A stretch of DNA of 64,000 nt from Lithodes maja (lineage: Eukaryota; Arthropoda; Malacostraca; Decapoda; Lithodidae). This document shows positions 28,309-37,601 of the stretch, piece after piece. Both the position numbers and the translations under genes were made by a program. The stretch lies in assembly GCA_037953745.1 (NCBI GenBank), contig JBAKBP010003134.1, positions 62,001 to 126,000 of the forward strand, given 5' to 3'. Position 1 is the stretch's first letter. The number at the start of each line of letters is the position of its first letter. The notes below the pieces were generated by a model that worked only from the letters and a program-made list of their open reading frames with translations, ran no database searches and was not told where the DNA came from.

Positions 28309-29194
28309 TGCCGTCCAAGCGGCCATCCTCTGCGGCGATAAGTCTGAGGGCCTCGAAGAGCTTCTACTGTTGGATGTAACCCCTCTGTCTTTGGGTATTC
28401 AAACATTCGGTGGAATTATGATTCCCATTATCAAGCGTAATACCCGCATTCCCATCAAACAGACCCAGACCTTCACCACCTGGGTAGACAACCAACCCGG
28501 TGTGTTAATCCAGGTGTATGAGGGTGAACGTTCCATGGCGAAGGATAACCATCTCCTGGGTATGTTTCTACTTAGTGATCTCCCCCCCGCCCCCCAAGGT
28601 GTTCCAAAGATTGAAGTGACCTACGATATTGATACTAACGGTATACTCAATGTGTCTGCGGGGATCGAGTCGATGGGTAAGGAGAGCAAGATTACAATCA
28701 CCAATGACAGGGGACGTCTCAGCAAGTTGGAGATCGAGCGCATGGTGCAGGATGCCGAGCGGTACAAATATGAAGATGAGAAGAAGAGGGATCTCGTATG
28801 TGCCAAGAATACGCTGCAATCCTATTGCTTCAATGTGATGCGTACCGCGGCTAACTTCGAGGAGGAGGACCGTAATAAGATAATGGAAGCCTGTGGCGAT
28901 ACCGTCAAGTGGTTGGATACCTCACGGGTGGTCGAAATGGCAGAGTATACACGCAGGCGGACACAAATTGAACAGATCTACAACCCTATCGTCACAAAGA
29001 TGTTGGCGGCGGAGGCGGCGACCGGCGGCGGCGAAGAAACTAACCCCGACGGTGTCACCATAGAGGCCGAGGCCGAGGCCGAGGGACAACCCACGGAGGC
29101 TCCGGGGGTTTGTTTATTCAGGCCCTTTTTGTTTTTATTTAGAGCCATAATGCGTTTTTTTTTTACAGTATTTAGCGGGCAAATGGCCTTATAG
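27203..29194 (+). CDS. HSP70 chaperone with non-standard hydrophobic C-terminus
   Basis: 663 residues from ATG 27203. ATP-driven protein-folding chaperone of the cytosolic HSP70 type. The nucleotide-binding domain keeps [14 protein letters not shown], the second phosphate loop [12 protein letters not shown] and [11 protein letters not shown]. The linker [12 protein letters not shown] and the substrate domain ([20 protein letters not shown]) follow, then the helical lid. Compared with animal HSP70s, a few residues are missing after KNQVG, the lid is shortened, and the EEVD end that binds TPR co-chaperones is absent. The last 28 residues (636-663) are Phe/Leu-rich and come from repeat DNA. No introns, as in inducible HSP70 genes, which suits capture from a host. 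Probably membrane-attracted or degraded; expression is unproven. Confidence 0.9.
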
Positions 29195-29195
29195 G
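29105..29195 (+). repeat. spacer-repeat segment fused to the HSP70 3' end
   Basis: The bases coding the HSP70 tail include CTTTTTGTTTTTATTTAGAG followed by CCATAA and TTTAGCGGGC. The same order (CACCTTTTTG, TTTTTATTTAGAGCCATA) is found in the spacers at 43.2, 35.8, 37.3 and 38.7 kb. The coding frame runs through it to a stop at 29192-29194. Confidence 0.6.
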
Positions 29196-29440
29196 GGGGA
29201 TATATATTTGCGGAAATTACCCTTTAGCAGAATGCATTTTTTTTATGTAACTTATTCGGATTAAAAAAGACTAATTAAATGGTGTTTTTTTCCTAAATTG
29301 ACCATGTTTATATATTTTTTGTTTTGAGGGCGGGGCTACGGTTGCGGCGCGTTACCAGGATATGATGATGATTTTGTTTAACCCTTTAGCGGATCCGACC
29401 GAATGTAAGACGACACCCCTCCAGAAAACTCGTTTCTTGA
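29195..29440. other. spacer after HSP70
   Basis: No gene. It contains CCCTTTAGCAGAATGC at about 29220 and TTTAACCCTTTAGCGGATCC at about 29379-29398, both belonging to the spacer-end motif. No canonical AATAAA was found close to the HSP70 stop. Confidence 0.45.
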
Positions 29441-31175
29441 TGGTTTCTCCAAAAATATAGAGGTGGAAATGAAACAAAACAAATGTTCTGGTTAAATACC
29501 CACAATTTATTGTAAAAAAAAAAAAAATGTATACCACGCCATATACTCTATAATATTAACCCCCAAGTGGCCAGTTTCACCGGACATACAGCAAACTCCC
29601 TATATATTTTCCGAAATAATATTTTCACAAACACAAAGATATATAACGGTATATATAGCCTGGTTTCTCCAAAAATATAGAGGTGGAAATGAAAACAAAA
29701 CAATGTTCTGGTTAAATACCCTACAATTTATTGTAAACAAAAAAAGTGAGTACGGCCGTATACTCTATAATATTAACCCCCAAGTGGCCAGTTTCACCGG
29801 ACATACAGCAAACTCAATAACCTTATATATTTTCCGAAATAATATTTTCACAAACACAAAGATATATAACGGTATATATAGCCTGGTTTCTCCAAAAATA
29901 TAGAGGTGGAAATGAAACAAAACAAATGTTCTGGTTAAATACCCTATAATTTATTGTGAACACAAAATTTGTATACCACACATGTGTGAGTACGGCCGTA
30001 TACTCTATAATATGAACCCCCAAGTGGCCAGTTTCACCGGACATACAGCAAATATCCCCATATAGATAAAACAATGGCAATTATTACACTAATTGGGGAT
30101 GAGAGCATAATAATGGCAAGCGAATTACCCGTAATAATAGTAGCTTCACTAGTTTTCCGAAATAATATTTTCACAAACACAAAGATATATAGCCTGGTTT
30201 CTCCAAAAATATAGAGGTGGAAATGAAACAAAACAAATATTCTGGTTAAATACCCTACAATTTATTGTAAACAAAAAAATGTATACCACACATGTGCGAG
30301 TACGGCCGTATACTCTATAATATTAACCCCCAAGTGGCCAGTTTCACCGGACATACAGCAAACTCAATAACCCTATATATTTTCCGAAATAATATTTTCA
30401 CAAACACAAAGATATATAACGGTATATATAGCCTGGTTTCTCCAAAAATATAAAGGTGGAAATTAAACAATACAAATGTTCTGGTTAAATACCCTACAAT
30501 TTATTGTGAACATAAAATTTGTATACCACACTTGTGTGAGTACGGCCGTATACTCTATAATATGAACCCCCAAGTGGCCAGTTTCACCGGACATACAGCA
30601 AATATCCCCATAAAAACAATGGCAATTATTACACTAATTGGGGATGAGAGCATAATAATGACAAGCGAATTACCCGTAATAATAGTAGCTTCACTAGTTT
30701 TCCGAAATAATATTTTCACAAATACAAAGATATACAGTATAGCCTGGTTTCTCCAAAAATATAGAGGTGGAAATGAAACAAAACAAATGTTCTGGTTAAA
30801 TACTACAGTTTATTGTAAACAACAATAATATACCACACATGTGTGAGTACGGCCGTATAATATGAACCCCCAAGTGGCCAGTTTCACCAGGCATACAGCA
30901 AATATCCCCATATAGATAAAACAATGGCAATTATTACACTAATTGGGGATGAGAGCAGAATAATGGCAAGCGAATTACCCGTAATAATAGTAGCTTTACT
31001 AGTTTTCCGAAATAATATTTTCACAAACACAAAGATATATAGCCTGGTTTCTCCAAAAAAATATAGAGGTGGAAATGAAACAAAACAAATGTTCTGGTTA
31101 AATACTACAGTTTATTGTAAAAAACAAATTATACCACACATGTGTGAGTACGGCCGAACCCCCAAGTGGCCAGTT
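29441..31175. repeat. about seven tandem copies of a glycoprotein 3' end
   Basis: The unit reads GGTTTCTCCAAAAATATAGA, GGTGGAAATGAAACAAAAC, TTCTGGTTAAATACC, a poly(A) block and AACCCCCAAGTGGCCAGTTT. Units begin at about 29440, 29662, 29883, 30192, 30433, 30741 and 31043, with lengths of about 220 to 310. The longer ones also carry the code for the last ~35 residues of the glycoprotein, including its membrane helix (AIIMLSSPISVIIAIVLS-like, minus strand). Short open frames inside are fragments of that gene's 3' end. No complete gene here. Confidence 0.75.
31111..31116 (-). terminator. poly(A) signal of G3
   Basis: TTTATT on the plus strand reads AATAAA on the minus strand, 60 bases after the G3 stop, inside the last 3'-end repeat unit. 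Confidence 0.55.
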
Positions 31176-32198
31176 TCACCGGGCATACAGCAAATATCCC
31201 CATATTGTACTAGATAAAACAATGGCAATTATTACACTAATTGGGGATGAGAGCAGAATAATGGCAAGCGAATTACCCGTAATAATAGTAGCTTTACTAG
31301 AAACACAATTAGGAATGACCTTCGCCCCATTGACACCCAACAAATACCAATCCCCAGAGCAGGTCGCTCCGTGGTGTTCCCCCGTGACGGAGAGAATGGT
31401 GGTGTTGGAGTTAAGATCGGCCGTGAGAGTGTGGTAGCGATCACCTCGGGAGTAAGTTACGTTGAAGTGAAGTGCCTCTTGGGTTCCACGCGTGCTGTAC
31501 ACGGCTATATTGTATGTGGGGAAACAGGTGGAGAGCGTCACTTTGATTACAATTTCCTCCACGTTTTCCGGGGAGAGTCGGATGAGATCAGCGGGTGCCA
31601 GGCTGAGGTAACTCCACCCGTTGTCACACTCCGTCAGAGCTAGGCATCCATCATCATCCACGATCTCAAGGTTGGGAAACCTAATCTTTGGTCCCCCAGA
31701 GGTCGTGTTCACCCGGTTTACCATAGTTACTCGCAAAATGGTTTCTTGGGTCAGTTCGCCAGACTCCTTTTGATTCAACTGGGCAGTGAAGCTGTTGTTA
31801 GAAGCTGTCAGAAAAACAGTGAAGAGATTGTACCACTTCTCTCCCCCTCGGAAAAATGGCGGCCAGACAGCCGCGTGGTCCCAGCTGGTGACATTGAGAC
31901 AGCCGCCACCGGCCGAACGGATGGTGGTGGAGGGGTCGTCAGATGAGACCTCCATGACCAAACAGGCGACTGGTTCGCCCTCCGCTGTCAACAGCTCCCA
32001 ATAGGTAGTCCACGTTGGGTAATTACTCAGCTCCAACTGCATGGCGATTGGCAGCGGTAGTGGGTTTTCGAGACTATCCCTTGAGAAGAAGGTGGGACAC
32101 GTCTGGCCAGCACACGGTACCAGCAGGGTCAGTAGGAGGACCAAGGCCTGCTTAGGAGGAATCCCAACCTCCCGAACACACAAACACATGCCGGTCAT
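31176..32198 (-). CDS. membrane glycoprotein family copy G3 (intact)
   Basis: 340 residues. Signal peptide at about residues 14-31 (QALVLLLTLLVPCAGQ); its start reads MTGMCLCVREV instead of the usual MTGRD form, adding two Cys. All family blocks are present: [53 protein letters not shown] and EALHFNVTYSRGD. It has the longest and clearest membrane anchor ([20 protein letters not shown]). Several N-glycosylation sequons. The variable loop before VFLTAS is extended (RGGEKWYNLF). The poly(A) signal (minus AATAAA) is at 31111-31116. Probably expressed. Confidence 0.75.
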   Translation of the reverse strand: MTGMCLCVREVGIPPKQALVLLLTLLVPCAGQTCPTFFSRDSLENPLPLPIAMQLELSNYPTWTTYWELLTAEGEPVACLVMEVSSDDPSTTIRSAGGGCLNVTSWDHAAVWPPFFRGGEKWYNLFTVFLTASNNSFTAQLNQKESGELTQETILRVTMVNRVNTTSGGPKIRFPNLEIVDDDGCLALTECDNGWSYLSLAPADLIRLSPENVEEIVIKVTLSTCFPTYNIAVYSTRGTQEALHFNVTYSRGDRYHTLTADLNSNTTILSVTGEHHGATCSGDWYLLGVNGAKVIPNCVSSKATIITGNSLAIILLSSPISVIIAIVLSSTIWGYLLYAR

Positions 32199-33057
32199 AA
32201 CGATGCTTCCCGGTTAAACACGTGTGCAACGTTTCTCAGCAGATAACTTCTTCGGCTCCTCATAATATATTTATTACACCGTGTACATACGCGTGGTGGA
32301 GGTGTGTGTGGAGTACGGCTCTAAATACAAAAAAAAAAAAACCAAGGGTCTCCCCCAAGCGGGCCTGACTTGAGAAAAAGGTGGGACACGTCTGGCCAGC
32401 AGGGTCAGTAGGAGGACCAAGGCCTGCTTAGGAGGAATCCCAACCTCCCGAACACACAAACACATGCCGGTCATAACGATGCTTCCCGGTTAAACACGTG
32501 AGCAACGTGTTTCTCAGCGGATAACTTCTTCGGCTCCTCATATTATATTGATTACACCGTGTACATACACACGTGGAGTACGACTCTAAATAAAAAAAAG
32601 TCTCCCAGCTCTAAATACAAAAAAACAAGGGTCTCCCCCAAGCGGGCCTGACTTGAGAAGAAGTTGGGACACGTCTGACCAGCACATGGAACCAGCAGGG
32701 TCAGTAGGAGGAATCCCACCTCCCGAACACACAAACACATGCCGGTGCATGGTAGACATATAAAAAACGGGTTATTTTAGAGTGCCTAAAAACTAGGCTA
32801 GTCCCCGGGGCTCCCACCCCTTCCTGAGAGTTTATGTAAAGGGTGGGAAATGAAACGATTTTTCTGGTTAATTACAATTTATTGTAAAAAAAATCATACC
32901 ATGGAGGTGTAGTACAGGTCTAAATAAAAAACAAAAATAGATGGGGGGGGCCAGTAATACTGAATAATAACCCCGAAGCGGCCAAACAATACAAGTAACT
33001 TTGGATTGGCGAGCCGTTTACCCGTAAATTGCGTCAGGACGTGCGAGGGTTAATATG
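32199..33057. repeat. truncated 5'-end copies of the glycoprotein gene and spacer
   Basis: Two shortened copies of the G3 5' end lie at about 32365-32500 and 32640-32755. Each has the code for the CLCVREVG start and part of the signal peptide, plus the upstream AACACGTG-GCAACGT and ACTTCTTCGGCTCCTC sequence. Each then breaks off. From 32770 on come a satellite-like fragment (AAAAACTAGGCTAGTCC), the poly(A) block of G4 with minus AATAAA at 32878-32883, and the AACCCCGAAGCGGCCAAA motif near 32969. Confidence 0.65.
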
Positions 33058-33876
33058 CTAATTAATTGGGGATGAGAGCAGCGAAGTACCAGCTTTACTA
33101 GGAATAACCCTCGCACCCTTGACACCCAAAAAGTACCATTCCCTAGAGCAGTCGTCCCATTGTCCGTTGCGTACACTCGAGATGGAGAGAATGGTGTTGG
33201 AGTTAATATCGGCCGTGAGAAAGTGGAAACTATCACTAAGGGAGTAAGTTAGGTTTAGGTGAAGTGCCTCTCGGGTTCCATGCGTGTTGTATATGGCATA
33301 AATAGGGTCGGGGAAACAGAGGGCGAGCGACACTGAGACTACAATTTCCTCACTTCCGGCTTCCGGGGAGAGTCGGATGAGATTAGAGGGCGCCTGGCTG
33401 AGGTGGCTCCATCCGCTCTCCCGGTCTACCATAGTTACTCGCGACACGGTTGCTGGGGTTAGTTCGCCAGCCTCCTTTTGCTTCAGCTGGACAGTGAAGC
33501 TGTTGCTAGAAGCTGTCAGAAAGAAAGTGAAGAATTTGAACCACACCCCTAGGATAAATGGAGGCCCGTGTTCCCAGCTGGTGACATTGGGACAGCCGAC
33601 ACCGGTCGAACGGATGGTGTTGTTGTTGAAGAAAGAATTATCCATGACCAAACAGGCAGCTGGCAAGCCCTCCGCTGTCAATATCTCCCAATAGGCGGTC
33701 CACCATATATGTTTAAACAGAGGCATCAACTGCACGGTGATTGGTTGCGGTAATGGGACTGTGAGACTGGCGTTTGATGAGATAATGGGGCACGCCCCGG
33801 GAACCATCAGGGTCAGCAGCAGGAGGACCAAGGACTGCTTAGGAGGAATCCCACCTCCAAGATCTCTGCCGGTCAT
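33058..33876 (-). CDS. glycoprotein family copy G4, internally deleted
   Basis: 272 residues in one frame. The signal peptide and the first conserved half are present, but an in-frame deletion removes about 45 residues between VTMVDR and SGWSHL, including the DDGCLAL block. The C-terminus stops at SSPIN, just before the membrane helix, so the product would lack its anchor and might be secreted. A TATA box (minus TTTATAA, about 33907-33912) is 31 bases before the ATG. It could encode a shortened secreted form or be on the way to decay. Confidence 0.6.
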   Translation of the reverse strand: MTGRDLGGGIPPKQSLVLLLLTLMVPGACPIISSNASLTVPLPQPITVQLMPLFKHIWWTAYWEILTAEGLPAACLVMDNSFFNNNTIRSTGVGCPNVTSWEHGPPFILGVWFKFFTFFLTASSNSFTVQLKQKEAGELTPATVSRVTMVDRESGWSHLSQAPSNLIRLSPEAGSEEIVVSVSLALCFPDPIYAIYNTHGTREALHLNLTYSLSDSFHFLTADINSNTILSISSVRNGQWDDCSREWYFLGVKGARVIPSKAGTSLLSSPIN

Positions 33877-33899
33877 CGTGATATTTCCTGTAAATTACA

Positions 33900-33915
33900 G
33901 CATGGTTATAAACAC
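33900..33915 (-). promoter_or_regulatory. TATA box of G4 with conserved leader
   Basis: Minus strand: GTTTATAACCATGCTGTAA, then TTTACAGGAAATATCACG before the ATG. The same TATA and TGTAATTTACAG leader precedes G5, G6 and G7, so these copies share one promoter type. Confidence 0.55.
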
Positions 33916-33930
33916 TATAATTGAGCACTA

Positions 33931-34520
33931 ATATATTTATTTATTAACCCTCCCAGGGTGCGGCGGCGGCGGCGCGTTACTAGATGCGAAGGTGACACAC
34001 CAAAAAGCTCACAGATATAATATATATGTGTGTGTGTGTAACTTACCCGCCATCATTTTTTGTTTTATAACCCCAGAAGTTGCCAAATTCTCTCAGTTAG
34101 TTTTCTGCCCACAGCTAAAACCCCCGATGTCTATCTAATTAACCCTTTAGCGGATCCAAATGTGGTAAGTATTTTTTTAAAGCCTAAACAGCCACTTTTT
34201 TGTTGTATTTAGATCCACACCTCGTCACGTAACAGCCGCTATGGACGACAATCAGCACAGAAGGATGATGAACCTACTGTATTGATTTTTTTTTAACAAT
34301 AAACTTTTTTCTAGCCAAGACATGAGATGTATTATCAATTAATCCCCCCTCCAAAAAGTTTACATACAGAATGAAACGAATTTTGTTTGGTTAAATATAG
34401 TTTATTGTCAAAACAAAAGGAAGGTTCATTCAGGTTGTCTTGCCCGCTAAAGGGTTGGTTAAATGGTGTGTTGCAGAAATAAAAGGAATAATTTTCTAAT
34501 GAAGAGCAGCAAATTACCCA
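33931..34520. other. palindromic spacer between G4 and G5
   Basis: From left to right: GC-rich patch (GGTGCGGCGGCGGCGGC), TA and TG tracts, TTAACCCTTTAGCGGATCC (about 34140), plus-strand poly(A) block (AACAATAAACTTTTTTC, about 34300), satellite-like core, minus-strand poly(A) block (AATAAA at 34401-34406), then GCCCGCTAAAGGGTTGG (about 34441). The outer parts are inverted repeats of each other. No gene. Confidence 0.6.
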
Positions 34521-35426
34521 TCATCGTACCAGCTTTACCAGAAACACAATTAGGAATGACCCTCGCACCCTTGACACCCAAAAAGTACCAATCCCTAGAG
34601 CCCGTTGTCCGTTGCGTACACTCGCGATGGAGAGAATGGTGTTGGAGTTAATATCAGCCGTGAGAGTGTGGAAACTATCACTTTGCGAGTAAGTCAGGTT
34701 TAGGTGAAGTACCTCTCGGGTTCCATGCGTGTTGTATATGGCATAAATAGGGTCGGGGAAACAGAGGGCGAGCGACACTGTGACTACAATTTCCTCACTT
34801 CCGGCTTCCGGGGCGAGTCGGATGAGATCAGAGGGGGCCAGGCTGAGGTGGCTCCATCCCCAGTCACACCCTATCGGAGCTAGGCATCCATCATCCATGA
34901 CCTCAAGTTTGGAGAACCTAATCTTTGGTCCCCCATCGGTCATGTTTACCCGGTCTACCATAGTTACTCGCGACGCGGTTGCTGGGGTTAGTTCGCCAGC
35001 CTCCTTTTGATTCAGCTGGACAGTGAAGCTGTTGTTAGAAGCTGTCAGAAAGAAAGTGAAGAATTCGAACCACCCCCCTAGGACAAATGGAGGCCCTACA
35101 GCCGCGTGTTCCCAGCTGGTGACATTGAGACAGCCGACACCGGCCGAACGGATGGTGTTGTTGTTGAAGTAAGAATTATCCATGACCAAACAGGCCGCTG
35201 GCGAGCCCTCCGCTGTCAACAGCTCCCAATAGGCCGTCCACCATATATGTTTAAACAGAGGTGTCAACTGCACGGCGATTGGTAGCGGTAATGGGGCTTT
35301 GAGACTGACGTTTGATGAGATAATGGGGCACGCCTGGTCAGCATACGGAACCAGCAGGGTCAGCAGCAGGAGGACCAAGGACTGCTTAGGAGGAATCCCA
35401 CCTCCAGGATCTCTGCCGGTCATCAT
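34521..35426 (-). CDS. glycoprotein family copy G5, shifted C-terminus
   Basis: 301 residues with ATG at 35424-35426 (a second ATG is adjacent). The signal peptide and ectodomain blocks are complete, with Cys and sequons kept. Near 34605, compared with G6, a small deletion shifts the frame, so the last 28 residues differ from the family and the normal GARVIPNC end and membrane helix are read out of frame. By chance the new end is hydrophobic (FLIVFLVKL) and could still act as a weak anchor. The TATA box is at about 35455-35462. Either a recently damaged gene or a variant with a new tail. Confidence 0.6.
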   Translation of the reverse strand: MMTGRDPGGGIPPKQSLVLLLLTLLVPYADQACPIISSNVSLKAPLPLPIAVQLTPLFKHIWWTAYWELLTAEGSPAACLVMDNSYFNNNTIRSAGVGCLNVTSWEHAAVGPPFVLGGWFEFFTFFLTASNNSFTVQLNQKEAGELTPATASRVTMVDRVNMTDGGPKIRFSKLEVMDDGCLAPIGCDWGWSHLSLAPSDLIRLAPEAGSEEIVVTVSLALCFPDPIYAIYNTHGTREVLHLNLTYSQSDSFHTLTADINSNTILSIASVRNGQRALGIGTFWVSRVRGSFLIVFLVKLVR

Positions 35427-35710
35427 GATGTTTCCTGTAAATTACAGCATGGTTATTTATACACACTATAATTGAGCACTATAATATATTTTATGTAACC
35501 TGTGGTGATCTTTCCCCCGAACCTGAGTTGGTGCGGCGGGGTGCGCGTTACTGGAGGCGAGGCTCACAGATATGATGATATATATATATATATATATCCC
35601 TCTCACGACCCAGACAGAGGTTGCCAGATTAGCAATCTCTCCTAAATTAGTGTTCTGCCCGGTAACAAAGGCTTTAAAAGTATCCCTAATAGGCTCTCAA
35701 AATTGCGGCA
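35427..35710. other. upstream region of G5
   Basis: Contains the G5 TATA and leader, then GC-rich sequence near 35520-35560 (GTTGGTGCGGCGGGGTGCG, also found near 38572 and 40625), and a TA tract (35577-35597). No gene seen. Confidence 0.45.
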
Positions 35711-36140
35711 GGGTTAATTAACCCTTTAGGTAAGTAAGGATCAATAATTTTGTTTTATTTAGTCTATACGGCCACCTTTTGTTGTTTATTTAGAGCCGTA
35801 CGAGTCACGTGTGTGTGTGTGTGTGGTATAATTTCTTTTCATTTACAATAAACTTTTTATTTTAAAGACATATGAGATGTATTATCCCCTAAAACTAGGC
35901 AAGGCAATATAATATTTTCTCCAAACAAGTTTACACAAAGAGAGAGCTGGGAAATGAAACACATTTTCGGGTTAAATACATTTTATTGTCAAAACAAAAT
36001 CATACCACGTAAATAAAATACAAAAATAAAGGGCCGTATCCCCGAAGCGGCCAGGGGGGGGAGGAGGTTCAGTGTCCAGGGTTGTCAATCAAATATCCCC
36101 ATAAGGTCATTATTTGCCCGCTAAAGGGTTGGTTAAAATA
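35711..36140. repeat. palindromic spacer with TTAA-type ends (G5-G6)
   Basis: The clearest example of the spacer unit. The left end is TTAACCCTTTAGGTAAG (35715) and the right end is CCCGCTAAAGGGTTGGTTAA (about 36117-36136), inverted copies of each other apart from a short insertion. Inside are opposed poly(A) blocks (plus ACAATAAAC about 35853; minus AATAAA at 35982-35987), matching inverted GCC(A/G)TAC and GGCCACC segments, and a central satellite-like monomer (CCTAAAACTAGGCAAGGCAA). The TTAA/CCCTTT ends resemble piggyBac-type terminal repeats, so an old non-autonomous element is possible. Confidence 0.55.
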
Positions 36141-37116
36141 TTTGTTTCAGAAATAAAATGAATAATCTTCTAACTAGAATGCTAATTGGGGATAAGAGCA
36201 GCGAATTAACCGGAATACCAGCTTTACTAGAAACACAATTAGGAATGACCCTCGCACCCTTGACACTCAAAACGTACCAATGCCCAGAGCAGTCCTCCCG
36301 TCCGCGGTGTGCCCTCGTGATGGAGAGAATAGTGTTGGAGTTAAGATAGGCCGTGAGAGTGTGGTAGCGATCACCTCGGAAGTAAGTTAAGTTTAAGTGA
36401 AGTGCCTCTCGGGTTCCATGCGTGCTGTATAGGGCATAATTAGGGTAGGGGAAACAGGAGGTGAGAGACACTGCGACTGAAATTTCCTCACTTCCGACTT
36501 CCGGGGAGAGTCGGATGAGATCAGAGGGCGCCGGGCTGAGGAGGCTCCACCCATTGTCACACTCTGTCAGAGCTAGGCACCCATCATCCATGACCTCAAA
36601 GCTGGGGAACCTAATCTTTGGTCCCTCATCGGTCATGTTCACCTGGTCTACCATAGTTACTCGCAAATTGGTTTCTTGGGTTAGTTCGCCAGCCTCCTTT
36701 TGATTCAGCTGGATAGTGAAGCTGTTGTTAGAAGCTGTCAGAAAGAGAGTGAAGAATATGGACCACATCCCGGAGGCAAATGGCGGCCAGACAGCCACGT
36801 GTTCCCAGCTGGTGACATTGAGACAGCCGACACCGGCCGAACGGATGGTATTGTCGATGAGAGAATTATCCATGACCAAACAGGCAGCTGGCGAGCCCTC
36901 CGCGTTCAACAGCTCCCAATAGACCGTCCACCTTGAGGTATGCCATTGAGGTATCAATTGTAGGGTGATTGGTAGCGGTAATGGGACTTTGAGACTGTCC
37001 CCTGATAAGAGACTGGGACACGCCTGGCCAGCATACGCCGGAACCAGCAGAGTCAGCAGCAGGAGGACCAAGGACTGCTTCGGAGGAATCCCACCTCCAG
37101 GATCTCTGCCGGCCAT
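36133..37116 (-). CDS. membrane glycoprotein family copy G6 (intact)
   Basis: 327 residues from ATG 37114-37116 (start MAGRD rather than MTGRD). Signal peptide about residues 14-32 ([16 protein letters not shown]). All ectodomain blocks are present: [56 protein letters not shown] and REALHLNLTYFRGD, with at least four N-glycosylation sequons. The C-terminal 30 residues are hydrophobic with Arg residues inside, so the anchor is weaker than in G3. The stop lies within the right end of the palindromic spacer. It has the TATA (about 37134-37142) and leader shared with G4, G5 and G7. Confidence 0.75.
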   Translation of the reverse strand: MAGRDPGGGIPPKQSLVLLLLTLLVPAYAGQACPSLLSGDSLKVPLPLPITLQLIPQWHTSRWTVYWELLNAEGSPAACLVMDNSLIDNTIRSAGVGCLNVTSWEHVAVWPPFASGMWSIFFTLFLTASNNSFTIQLNQKEAGELTQETNLRVTMVDQVNMTDEGPKIRFPSFEVMDDGCLALTECDNGWSLLSPAPSDLIRLSPEVGSEEISVAVSLTSCFPYPNYALYSTHGTREALHLNLTYFRGDRYHTLTAYLNSNTILSITRAHRGREDCSGHWYVLSVKGARVIPNCVSSKAGIPVNSLLLSPISILVRRLFILFLKQIF

Positions 37117-37601
37117 CTGTAAATTACAGCATGGTTATAAACACCATATATTTTAGGAGGAGCACTACTAATATATTTTATTTAAACCTCCCAATGAAAG
37201 TGGGTAATCTCTCCCCCCCCGGAGGATTCGTGTGGCTGCGGATTACTATGATGTGTGGGACTTATTACACGATCCGAATGTGATAAGTAAGGTATTTTTT
37301 GTTTAGCCTATACGGCCACCCTTTTTTTTATTTAGAGGCGTATACTACTCACACCTCCGTCACGTGTGTGTGTGGTATGATTTTTTTTTTCAATAAACTT
37401 TTTTCTAGCCAAGACATGATGAGATGTATTATTAATTACTTGACCAACATAATATTTTCTCCAAAAAATTTACATAAAGAGGGCTGGTAAGGTGGGAAAT
37501 GAAACGATTTTTCTGGTTAAATACTTGTCCAAACAAAATCAGTGCCCCCGAAGGGGGTTCAGTGTCCAGGGTTGTCAATCAAATATCCCCATACGGTCCC
37601 G
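37117..37601. other. spacer between G6 and G7, reduced palindrome
   Basis: Has the G6 TATA region, a CG-rich patch (37215-37245), the GATCCGAATGTGATAAGTAA segment, a plus poly(A) block (CAATAAACTTTTTTC, about 37391), a satellite-like core and a damaged minus block: GGTTAAATACTTGTCC has lost the AATAAA. G7 therefore has no proper poly(A) signal here, in keeping with its being a pseudogene. Confidence 0.5.
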
